Origin: Actinomycetota bacterium
Lineage (GTDB): Bacteria > Actinomycetota > Acidimicrobiia > Acidimicrobiales > Poriferisodalaceae
Assembly: GCA_014238065.1 (NCBI GenBank)
Contig: JABABU010000044.1
Coordinates: 48,649-112,648 of the forward strand
DNA length: 64,000 nt
Direction: 5' to 3'
Positions 51,340-60,905 of the stretch are shown here, in pieces. The position numbers were made by a program, and so were the translations under genes. Numbering within the stretch: position 1 is the first letter of the stretch; each line of letters opens with the position of its first letter. The notes under the pieces are model-generated. The model made no database searches. It saw only the letters and a list, made by a program, of their open reading frames with translations, and was not told the DNA's origin.

Positions 51340-53000
51340 GTCTCGATCGCGAACTTCTCGCCTTCGAACACCGTGCCCCAGATGGGAATCTCATTCAGTC
51401 CTTCGACCCCGACGTCGTACGGGTCGGCATCCAGGATCGTGAAGTCAGCCATCTTGCCCCACGACAGCGACCCGATCTCGTTCTCGAGCCCGAGCACGTA
51501 TGCCGCGTTGATGGTGATCGCCCGCATCGCCGCATCCAGCGAGATCCTTTCGTTCGGGCACATGACTTCGCCAGACTCATTGATTCGATTTGCCGCGACC
51601 CACGCATTGTTCAGCGGGCGGGCAGGCGCCATCGTGTAGTCGGAGTGAACTGCGAATCGAACGCCTGCCCGCTCGAGCGAGCCGAGACGCGAGATCTGCG
51701 AGGAGCGTTCATAACCAAGCGTGTGATCGGCGAACGCCCGGGACAGCTCGTAGACGTAATAGACCTGCACCGACGCTATGGCTCCGAGCGCGGCGAGTCG
51801 GTCGACCTGTTGTGGGCGCGAGATCCCGAAGTGCTCGAAGGTGAACCGGTGATCGAACCGCGGACGCTCGGCCTGAAGTTTCTCGAGGGTTTGCAACACC
51901 AGTTCGATCCCGTTGTCACCGGTGCAATGTACGTGGATCTTCAGTCCTGCATTCCACAGCGACCTCGCGATCTCTTCGAACCTGGCAGGAGGTGTCATCC
52001 ACTCGCCATGGCGGCCGTCGAGGTGACCAGGGAAACCCAGCTGCATCAGCTCGGCGAAGAAACCTCCATCCGCGAACATCTTGACGTGGTCGCTGAAGCG
52101 CAGCCGATGAGTATTGCGCTCCGGCAGTTGCAGAATGTGCTCAACCATCGACCGGTCTGAAGCCTCGTGGCCCTCTGGGTTCATGGCCGCCACCATGAAC
52201 TGGATCCTGAACGGCGTGTCCGGTCGTTCCATGACGTCGTTGAGGTGCTCCCATTCGCGTTCGAAGCCGTACATCCCGAAAGCGGCGTCACCGATCGTGG
52301 TCTGCCCGCCGTGATGGATGACCTGACGCATCCGATCGAGGCCGGCCCTGAAGCGTTCTGAGCCGAGGAGGAACGGGCCCAAGTAGCGCATCGCGAAGCC
52401 GAGGCCGGTTTCAAAGAAGGCTCCGCGTTCGACGTCGACTTGCGGGTGCCGACGAGCAGCGTCCATGTCGACGTCCAGCCAGGCGTAGAAGGCGTCGTTG
52501 ACGATGAACAAGTGGTAACCACGATGCCAGACGACGATCGGCCGAGTCCCCGAAATGTCGTTGAGCTGCAGGCGATCGATCTCACCATGCCAAATCGGGT
52601 GATGACCCCACGCGAAGAGTGGTTCGTCTGCTTCGAGACGATCGTTGAGCTCGGTCAACCGCTCGAGGAGCTCGACCCGGCTGGCCACGGCGCCAACGTC
52701 CTCCCACGGAAGACTCCAGTCGGTGGCTGTCGTGAACTCCATCGGGAGCAGCACAGCAGCCATGGAAGGGTGGAGGTGCGGATCGATGAATCCAGGCATG
52801 ATCACGTGGTCGGCGAAGGTGTCGTCGATCTCATGAGGGTGGTTGTCGAGCCACGGGCGCATGGTCTCCAGCGTCCCCACCTCAACGATTCTGCCATCGC
52901 GCACTGCCACCGCCTCAGCGATTGGCTGCGAGTGTTCCATTGTCCGTACTCGACGGGCAGTGAACACCTTGATCGCAGAACTCGGCCGGTCAATGGTCAT
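51336..53000 (-). CDS. Amidohydrolase family protein (YtcJ-like)
   Basis: 554 residues. The metal motif HxH is H75/H77 (GFIDPHLHPSM); further ligands are visible in LKIHVHCTGDNGIEL and FTFEHFGISR (His), and the catalytic Asp in FAVHSDYTMAP. N- and C-terminal strands form the beta-sandwich of the YtcJ group (ends in MADFTILDADPYDV). Such enzymes hydrolyse C-N bonds of amides or amidines; the substrate is unknown. The start ATG 53000 fits the conserved beginning. Translationally coupled to the CobW protein that follows. Confidence 0.9.
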   Translation of the reverse strand: MTIDRPSSAIKVFTARRVRTMEHSQPIAEAVAVRDGRIVEVGTLETMRPWLDNHPHEIDDTFADHVIMPGFIDPHLHPSMAAVLLPMEFTTATDWSLPWEDVGAVASRVELLERLTELNDRLEADEPLFAWGHHPIWHGEIDRLQLNDISGTRPIVVWHRGYHLFIVNDAFYAWLDVDMDAARRHPQVDVERGAFFETGLGFAMRYLGPFLLGSERFRAGLDRMRQVIHHGGQTTIGDAAFGMYGFEREWEHLNDVMERPDTPFRIQFMVAAMNPEGHEASDRSMVEHILQLPERNTHRLRFSDHVKMFADGGFFAELMQLGFPGHLDGRHGEWMTPPARFEEIARSLWNAGLKIHVHCTGDNGIELVLQTLEKLQAERPRFDHRFTFEHFGISRPQQVDRLAALGAIASVQVYYVYELSRAFADHTLGYERSSQISRLGSLERAGVRFAVHSDYTMAPARPLNNAWVAANRINESGEVMCPNERISLDAAMRAITINAAYVLGLENEIGSLSWGKMADFTILDADPYDVGVEGLNEIPIWGTVFEGEKFAIET

Positions 53001-53208
53001 GGCGCGTCCCCTCGGTCCTTGCCGCAGACTGGCACACGATCGTGGGTGAACGCTTCGCACCGATGGCGGCATGTATTTCGCCGGTCCTGTTGTAGCAGCG
53101 TGACGAGAACCGGATCTCACCAGTCGGCGAAACCGAGCTGCACATACCCAGCCACGACCCGCTGGATCCTCTCCATCACACCGACAGAGATCGGGCCAAC
53201 AGCTACGT

Positions 53209-53222
53209 GATCCAAGTGGATC
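53209..53222. promoter_or_regulatory. 14-bp inverted repeat in divergent promoter region
   Basis: GATCCA-AG-TGGATC, perfect 6-bp arms, within the 281-bp space between the amidohydrolase (minus) and the FAD oxidoreductase (plus). The rest of that space shows no gene. It may be an operator for either direction. Confidence 0.35.
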
Positions 53223-53281
53223 GGATGTCAGGACGACCAGTTGTGCGCTGGTCTCTTCGCCCCCGAAGGTAGCTTCACCTG

Positions 53282-54469
53282 ATGGACGTTGTCGTCATCG
53301 GAGCGGGGATCGTCGGAACATCGGCGGCACTCACGTTGGCCGAGCGAGGGGTGGGGGTCGTCGTCCTCGAACGCGGGTCGGTGGCGGGCGAGGCATCGGG
53401 TCTCAACGCCGGCGTCATCGGTGCAGGAGGATGGGGCGATCAACCCACGATCGATGTGGCCCTCAACATGGGCAGCCGCGATCGGTATATCGACCTGGCG
53501 CAGCAGCGAGGTCACGACATTGGACTCGATCTCACGGGCACACTCACCTTGATCCGGACCGAGGAGGAGTGGAGATGGGCAGAGGCATCGGTCAAGGCCG
53601 ACCGGCAACTCGGTCGTCGCTTCGAACTGATCACGACCGAAGAACTTGTCGGACTCGAACCGTTCGTCGACCCGACCCTGCTCGGCGCCATCCTCGACCC
53701 ACTTGCCGTACGCGCCGAGCCGGTGAAAGCGACCCGGGCATTCGCAACCGAGGCAATGTCTGCGGGGGCTGTCATCAAGACCAGCTCTGCAGTCACGGCC
53801 ATCAGACCTCGAACTGACGACCGATGGGAGGTCGAGACCGAGGCAAAGACACAGCGCGACGTGTTCAGAGCTGACGCAGTGATCTTCGCTGCTGGACCGT
53901 GGTGCGCCGAGCTTGGAGCCATGGTCGGAGTCAATGTGCCCATCGTCGCCGTGCGCGGGCAGATGTGGGCTTCGGAGCCCCAACCTCTCGTGCTTCGGCA
54001 CGCAATCGCTGCGGCCGAAGCCTTACGGACCTGGGACGACGAGGACACGAACAACACGACGCCGCCGAAGCTGACCCACCGTTTCGAACACCGCATCACA
54101 CGGCATCTCTACGGGCGACAACGACCGAACGGCGAGTTCGTCTTCGGGGGTGACCGAGTCCTGACCACGGACCGCACGGTCGACAGCGACGGTATCTCCG
54201 TCAACCATGATCACGTGGCCGAACTGCTGCCCGGAATTCAGAACCTGCCGCCCGCCAGAACCTGGAGCGGACTCATGCCGTTCAGCCTCGACGGTAGGCC
54301 ACTGATCGGACCCATCCCTGGCCATCAGGGCCTGTTCCTGGCGGGCGGGCTGGCATCGGGCGGCTTTGGTCGCGGGCCGATGACAGGCCAACTCATAGCG
54401 GATCTCGTCGTCGGCCGAGAACCCGAATTCGACATCACGTCCTTGACGCCCGTCGATCGAATGGTGTGA
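53282..54469 (+). CDS. FAD-dependent oxidoreductase (DAO family, glycine/D-amino acid oxidase-like)
   Basis: 395 residues. FAD motif VVIGAGIVGTSAALTLAERG (residues 4-23) with Glu at the end of beta-2 (VVVLERGS), ASGLNAGVIGAGGWGDQ, and the closing NLPPARTWSGLMPFSLDGRP and FLAGGLASGGFGRGPMTGQL. The family oxidises amino acids or methylated glycines to imines with H2O2 release. It is a separate gene with its own presumed promoter; the neighbouring acetolactate decarboxylase converges. Confidence 0.9.
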   Translation: MDVVVIGAGIVGTSAALTLAERGVGVVVLERGSVAGEASGLNAGVIGAGGWGDQPTIDVALNMGSRDRYIDLAQQRGHDIGLDLTGTLTLIRTEEEWRWAEASVKADRQLGRRFELITTEELVGLEPFVDPTLLGAILDPLAVRAEPVKATRAFATEAMSAGAVIKTSSAVTAIRPRTDDRWEVETEAKTQRDVFRADAVIFAAGPWCAELGAMVGVNVPIVAVRGQMWASEPQPLVLRHAIAAAEALRTWDDEDTNNTTPPKLTHRFEHRITRHLYGRQRPNGEFVFGGDRVLTTDRTVDSDGISVNHDHVAELLPGIQNLPPARTWSGLMPFSLDGRPLIGPIPGHQGLFLAGGLASGGFGRGPMTGQLIADLVVGREPEFDITSLTPVDRMV

Positions 54470-54562
54470 GGACCGAGTATCGATTCACTCTGATCGGTCC
54501 TACCCCAGGACACCGGAAACCATGTCGGAATCACGCCAGGTCGGCACCAGCGGACTTGTCGT

Positions 54563-55363
54563 TCACGCAGGCTCGCCGCCGCCTTCAGCCCTGGCGATCG
54601 CATCGCGGTCGACGATCGCTCCGTCCTGGAGGGAGACGCCCTGGGGCAGTTCGACATGGAGTTCGTCGCTGGTATCGAGATGCACGGTGCCATGTTCAAT
54701 CTGCAGATCGAGCACATGCCCGCCCTCTAGACGGTCGTTGCTGATGAGATGGAGGTGATGACCGGGCACGTCGATGGCAGCGGCCGGGTCAGGGAACCGG
54801 AACCCGACGATGGTGCCGTCGACCCTGTCGATCTCCCACTCTGTCTGATGATCTGTCACCTCGACCAGCGGGGGATACGGCCGCTGTTGTCGGTGCACGC
54901 TTCGGAGCCTTGCGGTGCTGAATGACCCATCAATCCGCACCCCTACGAGGACATCAGGGTCCCCGACCTTCTCATCGATCAAGCGACGAACCGTGGCCAG
55001 GGAGGTGGGCTTGCCGACCCCGAAGCCGGAGACCTGCCGAAAGCGGCAGACGACGGCGAAGGGGGTACGTGTTCCCGGCGGTGGCTTGGTGACGCGGCCA
55101 TGCCCGTCGACCAGGTACGCGGTGCCATCGAGCACTACGAGTTCACCCCCGAGAGCCTCGACCGTCCCGATTCCGATGTCGCCATGTGCGAGTAACTGCT
55201 CGAGCGTCGCATCACCATCGAAATTGCCGTCCATGAGGGCGGACAATGTCCCGGCCTGATAGGCCACATGATCTTTCGGCCGGTCACGGTCCAAGTCTGA
55301 AGCGGTCAAGGTGCGAACGTGGAGCGCACCGATGAGACGCTCGTCGACAATGTCCCTGGTCAT
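54563..55363 (-). CDS. budA: Alpha-acetolactate decarboxylase
   Basis: 266 residues. VAYQAGTLSALMDGNFDGDA at the start of the first domain and LAHGDIGIGTVEALGGELVV are the family signature; zinc ligands are in VPGHHLHLISNDRLEGGHVL (His-x-His ... His) near residue 205. It turns 2-acetolactate into acetoin, linking pyruvate to overflow or branched-chain amino-acid balance. No signal peptide, so cytoplasmic. No acetolactate synthase or butanediol dehydrogenase gene is adjacent. The N-terminal ATG at 55363 fits. Confidence 0.93.
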   Translation of the reverse strand: MTRDIVDERLIGALHVRTLTASDLDRDRPKDHVAYQAGTLSALMDGNFDGDATLEQLLAHGDIGIGTVEALGGELVVLDGTAYLVDGHGRVTKPPPGTRTPFAVVCRFRQVSGFGVGKPTSLATVRRLIDEKVGDPDVLVGVRIDGSFSTARLRSVHRQQRPYPPLVEVTDHQTEWEIDRVDGTIVGFRFPDPAAAIDVPGHHLHLISNDRLEGGHVLDLQIEHGTVHLDTSDELHVELPQGVSLQDGAIVDRDAIARAEGGGEPA

Positions 55364-55506
55364 TCAGCGAATCTAGACGGTGGGTGGACGACTGACGGGC
55401 TGTTCCAGAGTTGGCAAATGCAGTCCTGAGCAGGAACCGTGGTCGTTCTCGGTGGATGAGATTCGAGGAGTCGGCATGAGTTCGCGGCGGAAACCTCAGA
55501 GAAGGT

Positions 55507-57093
55507 TCAGCCCACGTTTCGTTCGTGGCCTTCCCAGTGGGGAGCGCGAAGGTCTCGCTTCAGGATCTTGCCTGCGCCGGACTTGGGCAGGGCCTCATCA
55601 GCGGAACGGATGATGACGGAACGAGGCAGCTTGTAGCCTGCGATTTTCCCCCGGCAGTGCTCGACAAGTTCATCGCCAGTCAACGTTGCTCCCGGCTTCG
55701 GGACGACCTCTGCGTGTACGGTTTCTCCCCAGTCGTCATCGGGGATGCCGAAGACCGCGGCCTCACCGACGGCAGGGTGGGCGTAGATCGCGTTCTCGAC
55801 CTCGCTGGTATACACGTTCTCGCCACCGGAGATGATCATGTCCTTTGCCCGGTCGACGACGAAGAGGTAGCCGGCGTCGTCCGAGTAGGCGACGTCACCG
55901 GATCGATACCATCCGTCGACCAGCGCGTGGGCTGTCTCCTCAGGACGGTTCCAGTAGCCCACCATGATGTTCGGACCCTGGATGTAGATCTCTCCGGCCT
56001 CCCCTGTCGGCGCCACCGCGCCGTCCTCCCGGCGGACCTCCGCTCGCACACCGATGATCGGCGCTCCCGCAGAGCGCAGGCGGGTGGCATACGGTTCCTC
56101 GCCAGCGGCACCGCGCCGGTGGGTTTCCTCGTCGAGCCATGTCACCACAGGCGCCGCCTCGGTCATCCCATAGGCCTGGGCCATACCACATCCGAATCCC
56201 TCCATCGCCTGCCGCTGCACCTCCGCTGGCATCGGCGAAGCGCCGTAGATCATCAAGCGGAGGGAGTCCAGGTCCACGGTCTCGAGTGCGCCGCACGTCA
56301 AGGTCATGGTGACCATCGTGGGGACGAGCAACGCCACGGTGACCTGCTCACCTGCGAGCGCTGAGACGGTGACATCGGGGTCGAATGCAGGAATGAAGAC
56401 ATGCGCGCCACCGGCCCATGTGAGCGAGTAGGTCATGGCACCATCGGCGAGATGGAACTGTGGTCCGGCGTGCAGGTATCGATCCGTCGGACCGATTCGG
56501 GCCGTGGCGACCATGTGTAAGGCATTGGCTGTGATGTTCCGATGCGTCAGCATTGCGCCCTTCGGCAGACCGGTGGTACCTCCCGTGTAGAAAATGGCTG
56601 CCAGATCGTCGGAAGCTGCCGTTGGCAGATCGATGACCGGGTGTGCCACCAGTGTCTCGTATGCGGTCGTGCCGTCGGGTGCTTCGCTACCGGGACCAGT
56701 CCAGATCAGCTCCTGTAGCGACTCACACTGGTCAAGCAGCTGGCGGGCGACGGGAAGAAAGGTGTCGTCGACAAAGAGGGTCCTGACCCCTGAATCGTCG
56801 CATATGAACTTCAGCTCCTCTGGGGCGAGCCGGAAGTTCAGGTCGTTCAGCACCATCCCGGCTCCTGGGAGCGCAAACCACAGTTCGAAGTGACGCGCCG
56901 AGTTGAGCATCAGTACTCCTACCCGATCACCGGGGTCGAGGGACCCGGCCAGCAGGGCGGAGGACAACCCGGCGACACGCTTTGCTGTTTCTGCCCAGCT
57001 CCTGCGCTCCCCGGTACCGAGATCCACGGTGGATTCTCCGGTGGCGTTCATCTTCGCTGCCCTGTCGAGCACCCATCCGATCGTGGCGTCCAT
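55507..57093 (-). CDS. AMP-dependent acyl-CoA synthetase/ligase
   Basis: 528 residues of the class I adenylate-forming family. P-loop IFYTGGTTGLPKGAML (near residue 168), AYGMTEAAPVVTWL, RSGDVAYSDDAGYLFVVDRA (hinge Asp region) and the adenylating Lys in LPKSGAGKILKRDLR at the C-terminus. It activates a carboxylic acid, probably medium or aromatic, to a CoA ester. The ATG 57093 has GAGGAG 8 bp upstream. It lies 38 bp downstream of a decayed P450 end on the same strand. Confidence 0.92.
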   Translation of the reverse strand: MDATIGWVLDRAAKMNATGESTVDLGTGERRSWAETAKRVAGLSSALLAGSLDPGDRVGVLMLNSARHFELWFALPGAGMVLNDLNFRLAPEELKFICDDSGVRTLFVDDTFLPVARQLLDQCESLQELIWTGPGSEAPDGTTAYETLVAHPVIDLPTAASDDLAAIFYTGGTTGLPKGAMLTHRNITANALHMVATARIGPTDRYLHAGPQFHLADGAMTYSLTWAGGAHVFIPAFDPDVTVSALAGEQVTVALLVPTMVTMTLTCGALETVDLDSLRLMIYGASPMPAEVQRQAMEGFGCGMAQAYGMTEAAPVVTWLDEETHRRGAAGEEPYATRLRSAGAPIIGVRAEVRREDGAVAPTGEAGEIYIQGPNIMVGYWNRPEETAHALVDGWYRSGDVAYSDDAGYLFVVDRAKDMIISGGENVYTSEVENAIYAHPAVGEAAVFGIPDDDWGETVHAEVVPKPGATLTGDELVEHCRGKIAGYKLPRSVIIRSADEALPKSGAGKILKRDLRAPHWEGHERNVG

Positions 57094-57131
57094 CAGTTCA
57101 TCTCCTCGTTGGTCTTGAATGTCACGGGCGG

Positions 57132-57473
57132 CTATCTCAGTCCTCTGATCTGACCTGGCGCCCACTTGGCCTCTTGCTCGGGATCGAGTCGGTAGTCCGG
57201 CAAGGCCCGAAGCCCTCCCTGGAGTGCGACACTCAATTCGAGTCGGGCCAGGTTGGACTCGACGCAACGGTGAATCCCAGCACCGGATGTCCGATGCTGA
57301 TTCTTCGCCCGTTCGGGCCGAAGCTCTGTTGGGTCGTCGAACGCGGCCGGATCGGGGTCGTCTGCAGGCAACGGGAGCAACATCAAGTCCTCGGTGTGCA
57401 ATGGCCATCTCGCCACTTGGGTGCCCGTGGTCACGTCGCGTGCCATCATGACCGAAGCGTAGTTGCACAGCAC
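57132..57473 (-). pseudogene. Cytochrome P450 C-terminal remnant
   Basis: An open frame of 113 codons matching only the last part of a P450: ADDPDPAAFDDPTELRPER (meander), then the heme-loop region SGAGIHRCVESNLARLEL. In a working P450 the loop reads FGxGxHxCxG; here Phe is Ser and the Gly after Cys is Glu. The I helix, the ExxR motif and most of the protein are absent. It is thus a broken gene, perhaps left by the deletion that placed the acyl-CoA ligase here. Confidence 0.7.
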
Positions 57474-57619
57474 GCCCGCTATTTCGGTCTACGTCGATTG
57501 CGTGTGCAGCGACAGGGTTTCGGTCACCCTCACCCTTGAGATTCCGAAGATCTCGGACCGTGAGTCACGCTTCCCGGACTTTCGACCGAAGTCATGGATT
57601 CGTTTCATCAGATGTTCTG

Positions 57620-58831
57620 TCAGTCCGTCGCGATCGTACGACCGAGCGTTGCGGTCACGATCTTGGCGAGGGCATCGTCCACAACCGATCGGGGGCACGC
57701 GAGGTTGATTCGCACGTGCCCTTCCGCGTCGGCAATGAACTTTTCACCGCCTTCGACGAGCACGCCGCACCGCTCCGCAAAGAACCGAGTGAGGTCCACA
57801 TCAGCCGAGAAATACGCGCTCAGGTCGACCCACGCGAGATAGGTAGCTTCCGGGATCCGGAACACCGCATCGGGGAGCTGTTCGGCGAGCGTGTCGCGAA
57901 CCAGTTCGAAGTTGGTGTCGAGGTAGGTCCGCAGTTCTGCGAGCCAACCGTCACCGTTGCGGAATGCGCCAGTGGCTGCGGCCACGCTGATGGGATTCAC
58001 GCTGGGAAAGTTGCGATCCTTCCAGATGTCTCGGATCTCGTCATTCGGAATGATGACGTTGGCGATCCCAAGACCTGCGAGATTGAACGTCTTGCTCGAT
58101 GACATGCACGTGATGATCTGGTCGGACTCGGGGAAGAGTTTCGCCAGAGGGGTGTGGGTCAGTCCGCTTCGGCGAAGGTCGCAGTGGATCTCGTCGGAAA
58201 CCACGACTACTCCATGGGCAAAGCACATCTCAGCCATGGCCCGGAGTTCGTCATTTTCCCACACCCGACCGGATGGGTTGTGCGGATGACAAAGGAAGAA
58301 CAGGCGAACCTTCGGATCGGACAGCTTCTTTTCGAGGTCGGCGAAATCGACGGTGTAGTGACCGTCGCCCGACTCCCGCAAACCACAGGTGACCAACTGT
58401 CTTCCGACGCGAGTGGCAGCAAGTTCGAAGGGGCTGTAGGCCGGACTGAGTGTGAGCACCTTTTCGTCATTCTCGAGGATGTATTCGACGAGGTCGAAAA
58501 GGGCGGGAACGATGCCAGGGGAGGTCAGGAAATGTTCGCGCAAAGGAACCCAGCCGTAGTGTCGAGCGCACCACGCTGCGAAAGCGTCGAACAAGTCGTC
58601 GTCGACGAGCACGGAATAGCCGAAGATCGGGTGCGCTATCCGCTGACGAATCGCATCGATCGCTGCCGGAACTGAGGCGAAGGCCATGTCCGCCACCCAC
58701 ATGGCGATCGCATCGGCGTCTGGGCAGGGAAGGACGATCTCTTCGCCGCCCAGCAGGTAGTCACGGAATCCATCTGTCGCGACCGCATTCGTTCTCCTGC
58801 GATCGATGATTCGGTCGAAGTCAGATTCCAC
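57620..58831 (-). CDS. MalY/PatB-type aminotransferase (cystathionine beta-lyase family)
   Basis: 403 residues of the MalY/PatB subgroup of class I aminotransferases. MWVADMAFASVPAAIDAI near the start is diagnostic; HPHNPSGRVWENDEL, VSDEIHCDLRRSG and the PLP Lys K247 (CMSSSKTFNLAGLG) follow, with the closing EATYLAWVDLSAY. These are C-S beta-lyases releasing thiols, or aminotransferases in some species. The usual regulation by metabolites of MalY is not implied. A 190-bp divergent space separates it from the next gene. Confidence 0.9.
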   Translation of the reverse strand: MESDFDRIIDRRRTNAVATDGFRDYLLGGEEIVLPCPDADAIAMWVADMAFASVPAAIDAIRQRIAHPIFGYSVLVDDDLFDAFAAWCARHYGWVPLREHFLTSPGIVPALFDLVEYILENDEKVLTLSPAYSPFELAATRVGRQLVTCGLRESGDGHYTVDFADLEKKLSDPKVRLFFLCHPHNPSGRVWENDELRAMAEMCFAHGVVVVSDEIHCDLRRSGLTHTPLAKLFPESDQIITCMSSSKTFNLAGLGIANVIIPNDEIRDIWKDRNFPSVNPISVAAATGAFRNGDGWLAELRTYLDTNFELVRDTLAEQLPDAVFRIPEATYLAWVDLSAYFSADVDLTRFFAERCGVLVEGGEKFIADAEGHVRINLACPRSVVDDALAKIVTATLGRTIATD

Positions 58832-59059
58832 GTCACCCCGTATCTCGTAGTTCCACTCAGTTTACGATCGCGTCTGCGTCATGCTGATGAGGCGGATCCA
58901 CTCCTGCCCTCAAACAGTTGACCGTGGAGATACCTGAAACCCGAGAACGCGCTTCGTCGCCATCGCTGAGTTCTGTCAGGCGAAGGCAGTCGGGGCATCT
59001 CGAAGCTCTCGCTCCCCCAGCGCGTGATTCGCCTTCCCGACGAGGATTATCCTCCGCCT
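58832..59059. other. Divergent intergenic region
   Basis: About 228 bp between the MalY-type gene and the alpha/beta-hydrolase-like gene. No gene or clear palindrome seen; it should hold outward promoters. A GTG at 59024 might extend the hydrolase-like protein into it. Confidence 0.35.
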
Positions 59060-59737
59060 ATGGTCGGCTCTTCTTCCGTCACTGTGGTCGTGGACGGATA
59101 CCGCGGACGCCAAGACGACGGTTCTGGCCCGCTCGCGAACGCCCTTCTCGATCATCCGACCATTTGGAACAGTTGGGCGGGGCCCGATGACTCGCTGTGC
59201 GACCGTGCTGAGCGACTCGTCGAGTGGAACACAGCTCGTGGTGACAGGTCAACGCCGGTTCAACTCGTGGCGTCGTCGATGGGGTGCCAGGTGGCGGTTC
59301 GCATCGCCGAAGAACTCGAGGTCATCGACGAGTTCGTTCTGATAGCGCCAGACCCCAAGGCGCGTCCCTGCGACCGGGACGCGGCGGAAGATGCAAATGG
59401 CATCGTTTCGGCCTTTCGAGAGGCTCAGGAACTTTGGGATGGTGCTGCCGTACCGGCGCAACCGTTTTCCGAAGCGCTGGTGACGCTGGCCGCTCGAACC
59501 CGGGTAGTGCGAGTCGTCTACTGCCGCACTGACGGCGTCGCAGAGTGGGATCGGAACGTCGAGACGCTCATCGCTGAGTTGGCAGCGGTCAAAGGGATTC
59601 GATTGATCGAAGCGATGGACCACCAGACCGTCACTGCTTCCGGCCTGACAGTTGATCTCTCTGCTGGCGGAACGATCGACGTGCACGAACGCATGTGGTC
59701 GGCCACCCACATCCACGAACGTCACACCTTCCGCTAA
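59060..59737 (+). CDS. Alpha/beta-hydrolase-like protein
   Basis: 225 residues. SVTVVVDGYRGRQDDGSGPL resembles the first strand and loop of an alpha/beta hydrolase; QLVASSMGCQVAVRIAEEL has the nucleophile elbow (usual GxSxG, here ASSMG with a Ser-Met-Gly core), followed by EVIDEFVLIAPDPKARP. Later, VVYCRTDGVAEWDRNVE may hold the acid and EAMDHQTV the His. The match is to fold rather than to a named enzyme, so function is open. The start at 59060 (ATG) or 59024 (GTG) is undecided. Confidence 0.55.
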   Translation: MVGSSSVTVVVDGYRGRQDDGSGPLANALLDHPTIWNSWAGPDDSLCDRAERLVEWNTARGDRSTPVQLVASSMGCQVAVRIAEELEVIDEFVLIAPDPKARPCDRDAAEDANGIVSAFREAQELWDGAAVPAQPFSEALVTLAARTRVVRVVYCRTDGVAEWDRNVETLIAELAAVKGIRLIEAMDHQTVTASGLTVDLSAGGTIDVHERMWSATHIHERHTFR

Positions 59738-59828
59738 GCCCGCCCAATCGGAGACATCCGCGTCCGACATAACCGATGAACTCTGCAACCGAACAGGTCA
59801 CCCGAGAATGAGTTGGCCGACGAATTGC

Positions 59829-60887
59829 CTACAGCGACTCGGCAAGAGCTTTGCCGACTTCCTCGGTCGTCGCTGTGCCGCCAAGGTCTGGTGTGCGAAT
59901 ATCGGTCTCGGCCAGCAGTACCTCGATGGCACCGACGATGGCGGCGGCGGCTTCGCCATGCCCGAGGTGATCGAGCATCATGGCGCCGGACCAGATCTGG
60001 CCGATCGGGTTGGCGATGCCCTTTCCTGCGATGTCGGGTGCGGAGCCGTGCACGGGCTCGAACATCGAGGGGTGCTCGCCTTCGGGGTTGAGGTTGGCCG
60101 AAGGCGCGATGCCTATTGTTCCTGTTATCGCCGGACCCAGGTCGGACAAGATATCGCCGAACAAGTTGCTGCCCACAACCACGTCGAACCAGTCTGGATG
60201 TTGCACGAAGTGCGCTGTCAGGATGTCGATGTGGTACTGGTCGGTCGTGACGTCGGGGTATGCAACGGCCATCTCTGCGAAGCGCTCGTCCCAAAACGGC
60301 ATCGTGTGGATGATGCCGTTCGACTTGGTCGCCGAGGTCAGGTGTCTGGCGGGCCGACTACCTGCGAGCTCAAAGGCGTACCGCTGCACGCGATCGACTC
60401 CTTTGCGCGTGAAGACACTTTCTTGGACGACCAGTTCTTGCTCGGTCCCCGCGTACAAACATCCGCCGATCTCGGAGTATTCACCCTCGTTGTTCTCGCG
60501 CACGATGAGGAAGTCGATATCGCCTGGCCGGCGATCAGCCAACGGCGATCGCACCCCCTCGAAGAGGCGCACAGGCCTCAGGTTCACGTACTGCTGGAAC
60601 TCCCTCCGGATCGGGATGAGCAGACCCCATAGTGATATGTGATCTGGCACACCGGGAAATCCGACAGCACCCAAGAAGATGGCATCGTGTCGGCCGAGTT
60701 CGGCCAATCCATCTTCAGGCATCATGGCGCCAGTGGCCTTGTAGGTCTCACATGACCAGTCGAAATGAGCCCACTCGAACTCAATCCCGAAACGGGAGGC
60801 TGCCGCGTCCAGCACCCGGATACCCTCGGGGACGACTTCCTTCCCTATGCCGTCACCGGGTATGACGGCGATGCGATACCTGTGCAT
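59829..60887 (-). CDS. Tartrate dehydrogenase/decarboxylase-like (beta-decarboxylating NAD dehydrogenase family)
   Basis: 352 residues of the isocitrate/isopropylmalate dehydrogenase fold. IAVIPGDGIGKEVVPEGIRV starts the protein; LLIPIRREFQQYVNLRPVR, LIVRENNEGEYSEIGG and MFEPVHGSAPDIAGKGIANP match the tartrate dehydrogenase subgroup (TtuC) more than LeuB or Icd. Metal and substrate residues are in VVGSNLFGDILSDLG. It probably oxidises tartrate, malate or a related 2-hydroxy acid. A tiny open frame lies 18 bp upstream on the same strand. Confidence 0.9.
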   Translation of the reverse strand: MHRYRIAVIPGDGIGKEVVPEGIRVLDAAASRFGIEFEWAHFDWSCETYKATGAMMPEDGLAELGRHDAIFLGAVGFPGVPDHISLWGLLIPIRREFQQYVNLRPVRLFEGVRSPLADRRPGDIDFLIVRENNEGEYSEIGGCLYAGTEQELVVQESVFTRKGVDRVQRYAFELAGSRPARHLTSATKSNGIIHTMPFWDERFAEMAVAYPDVTTDQYHIDILTAHFVQHPDWFDVVVGSNLFGDILSDLGPAITGTIGIAPSANLNPEGEHPSMFEPVHGSAPDIAGKGIANPIGQIWSGAMMLDHLGHGEAAAAIVGAIEVLLAETDIRTPDLGGTATTEEVGKALAESL

Positions 60888-60905
60888 GTGTTTCGTTGTC
60901 CTTGT

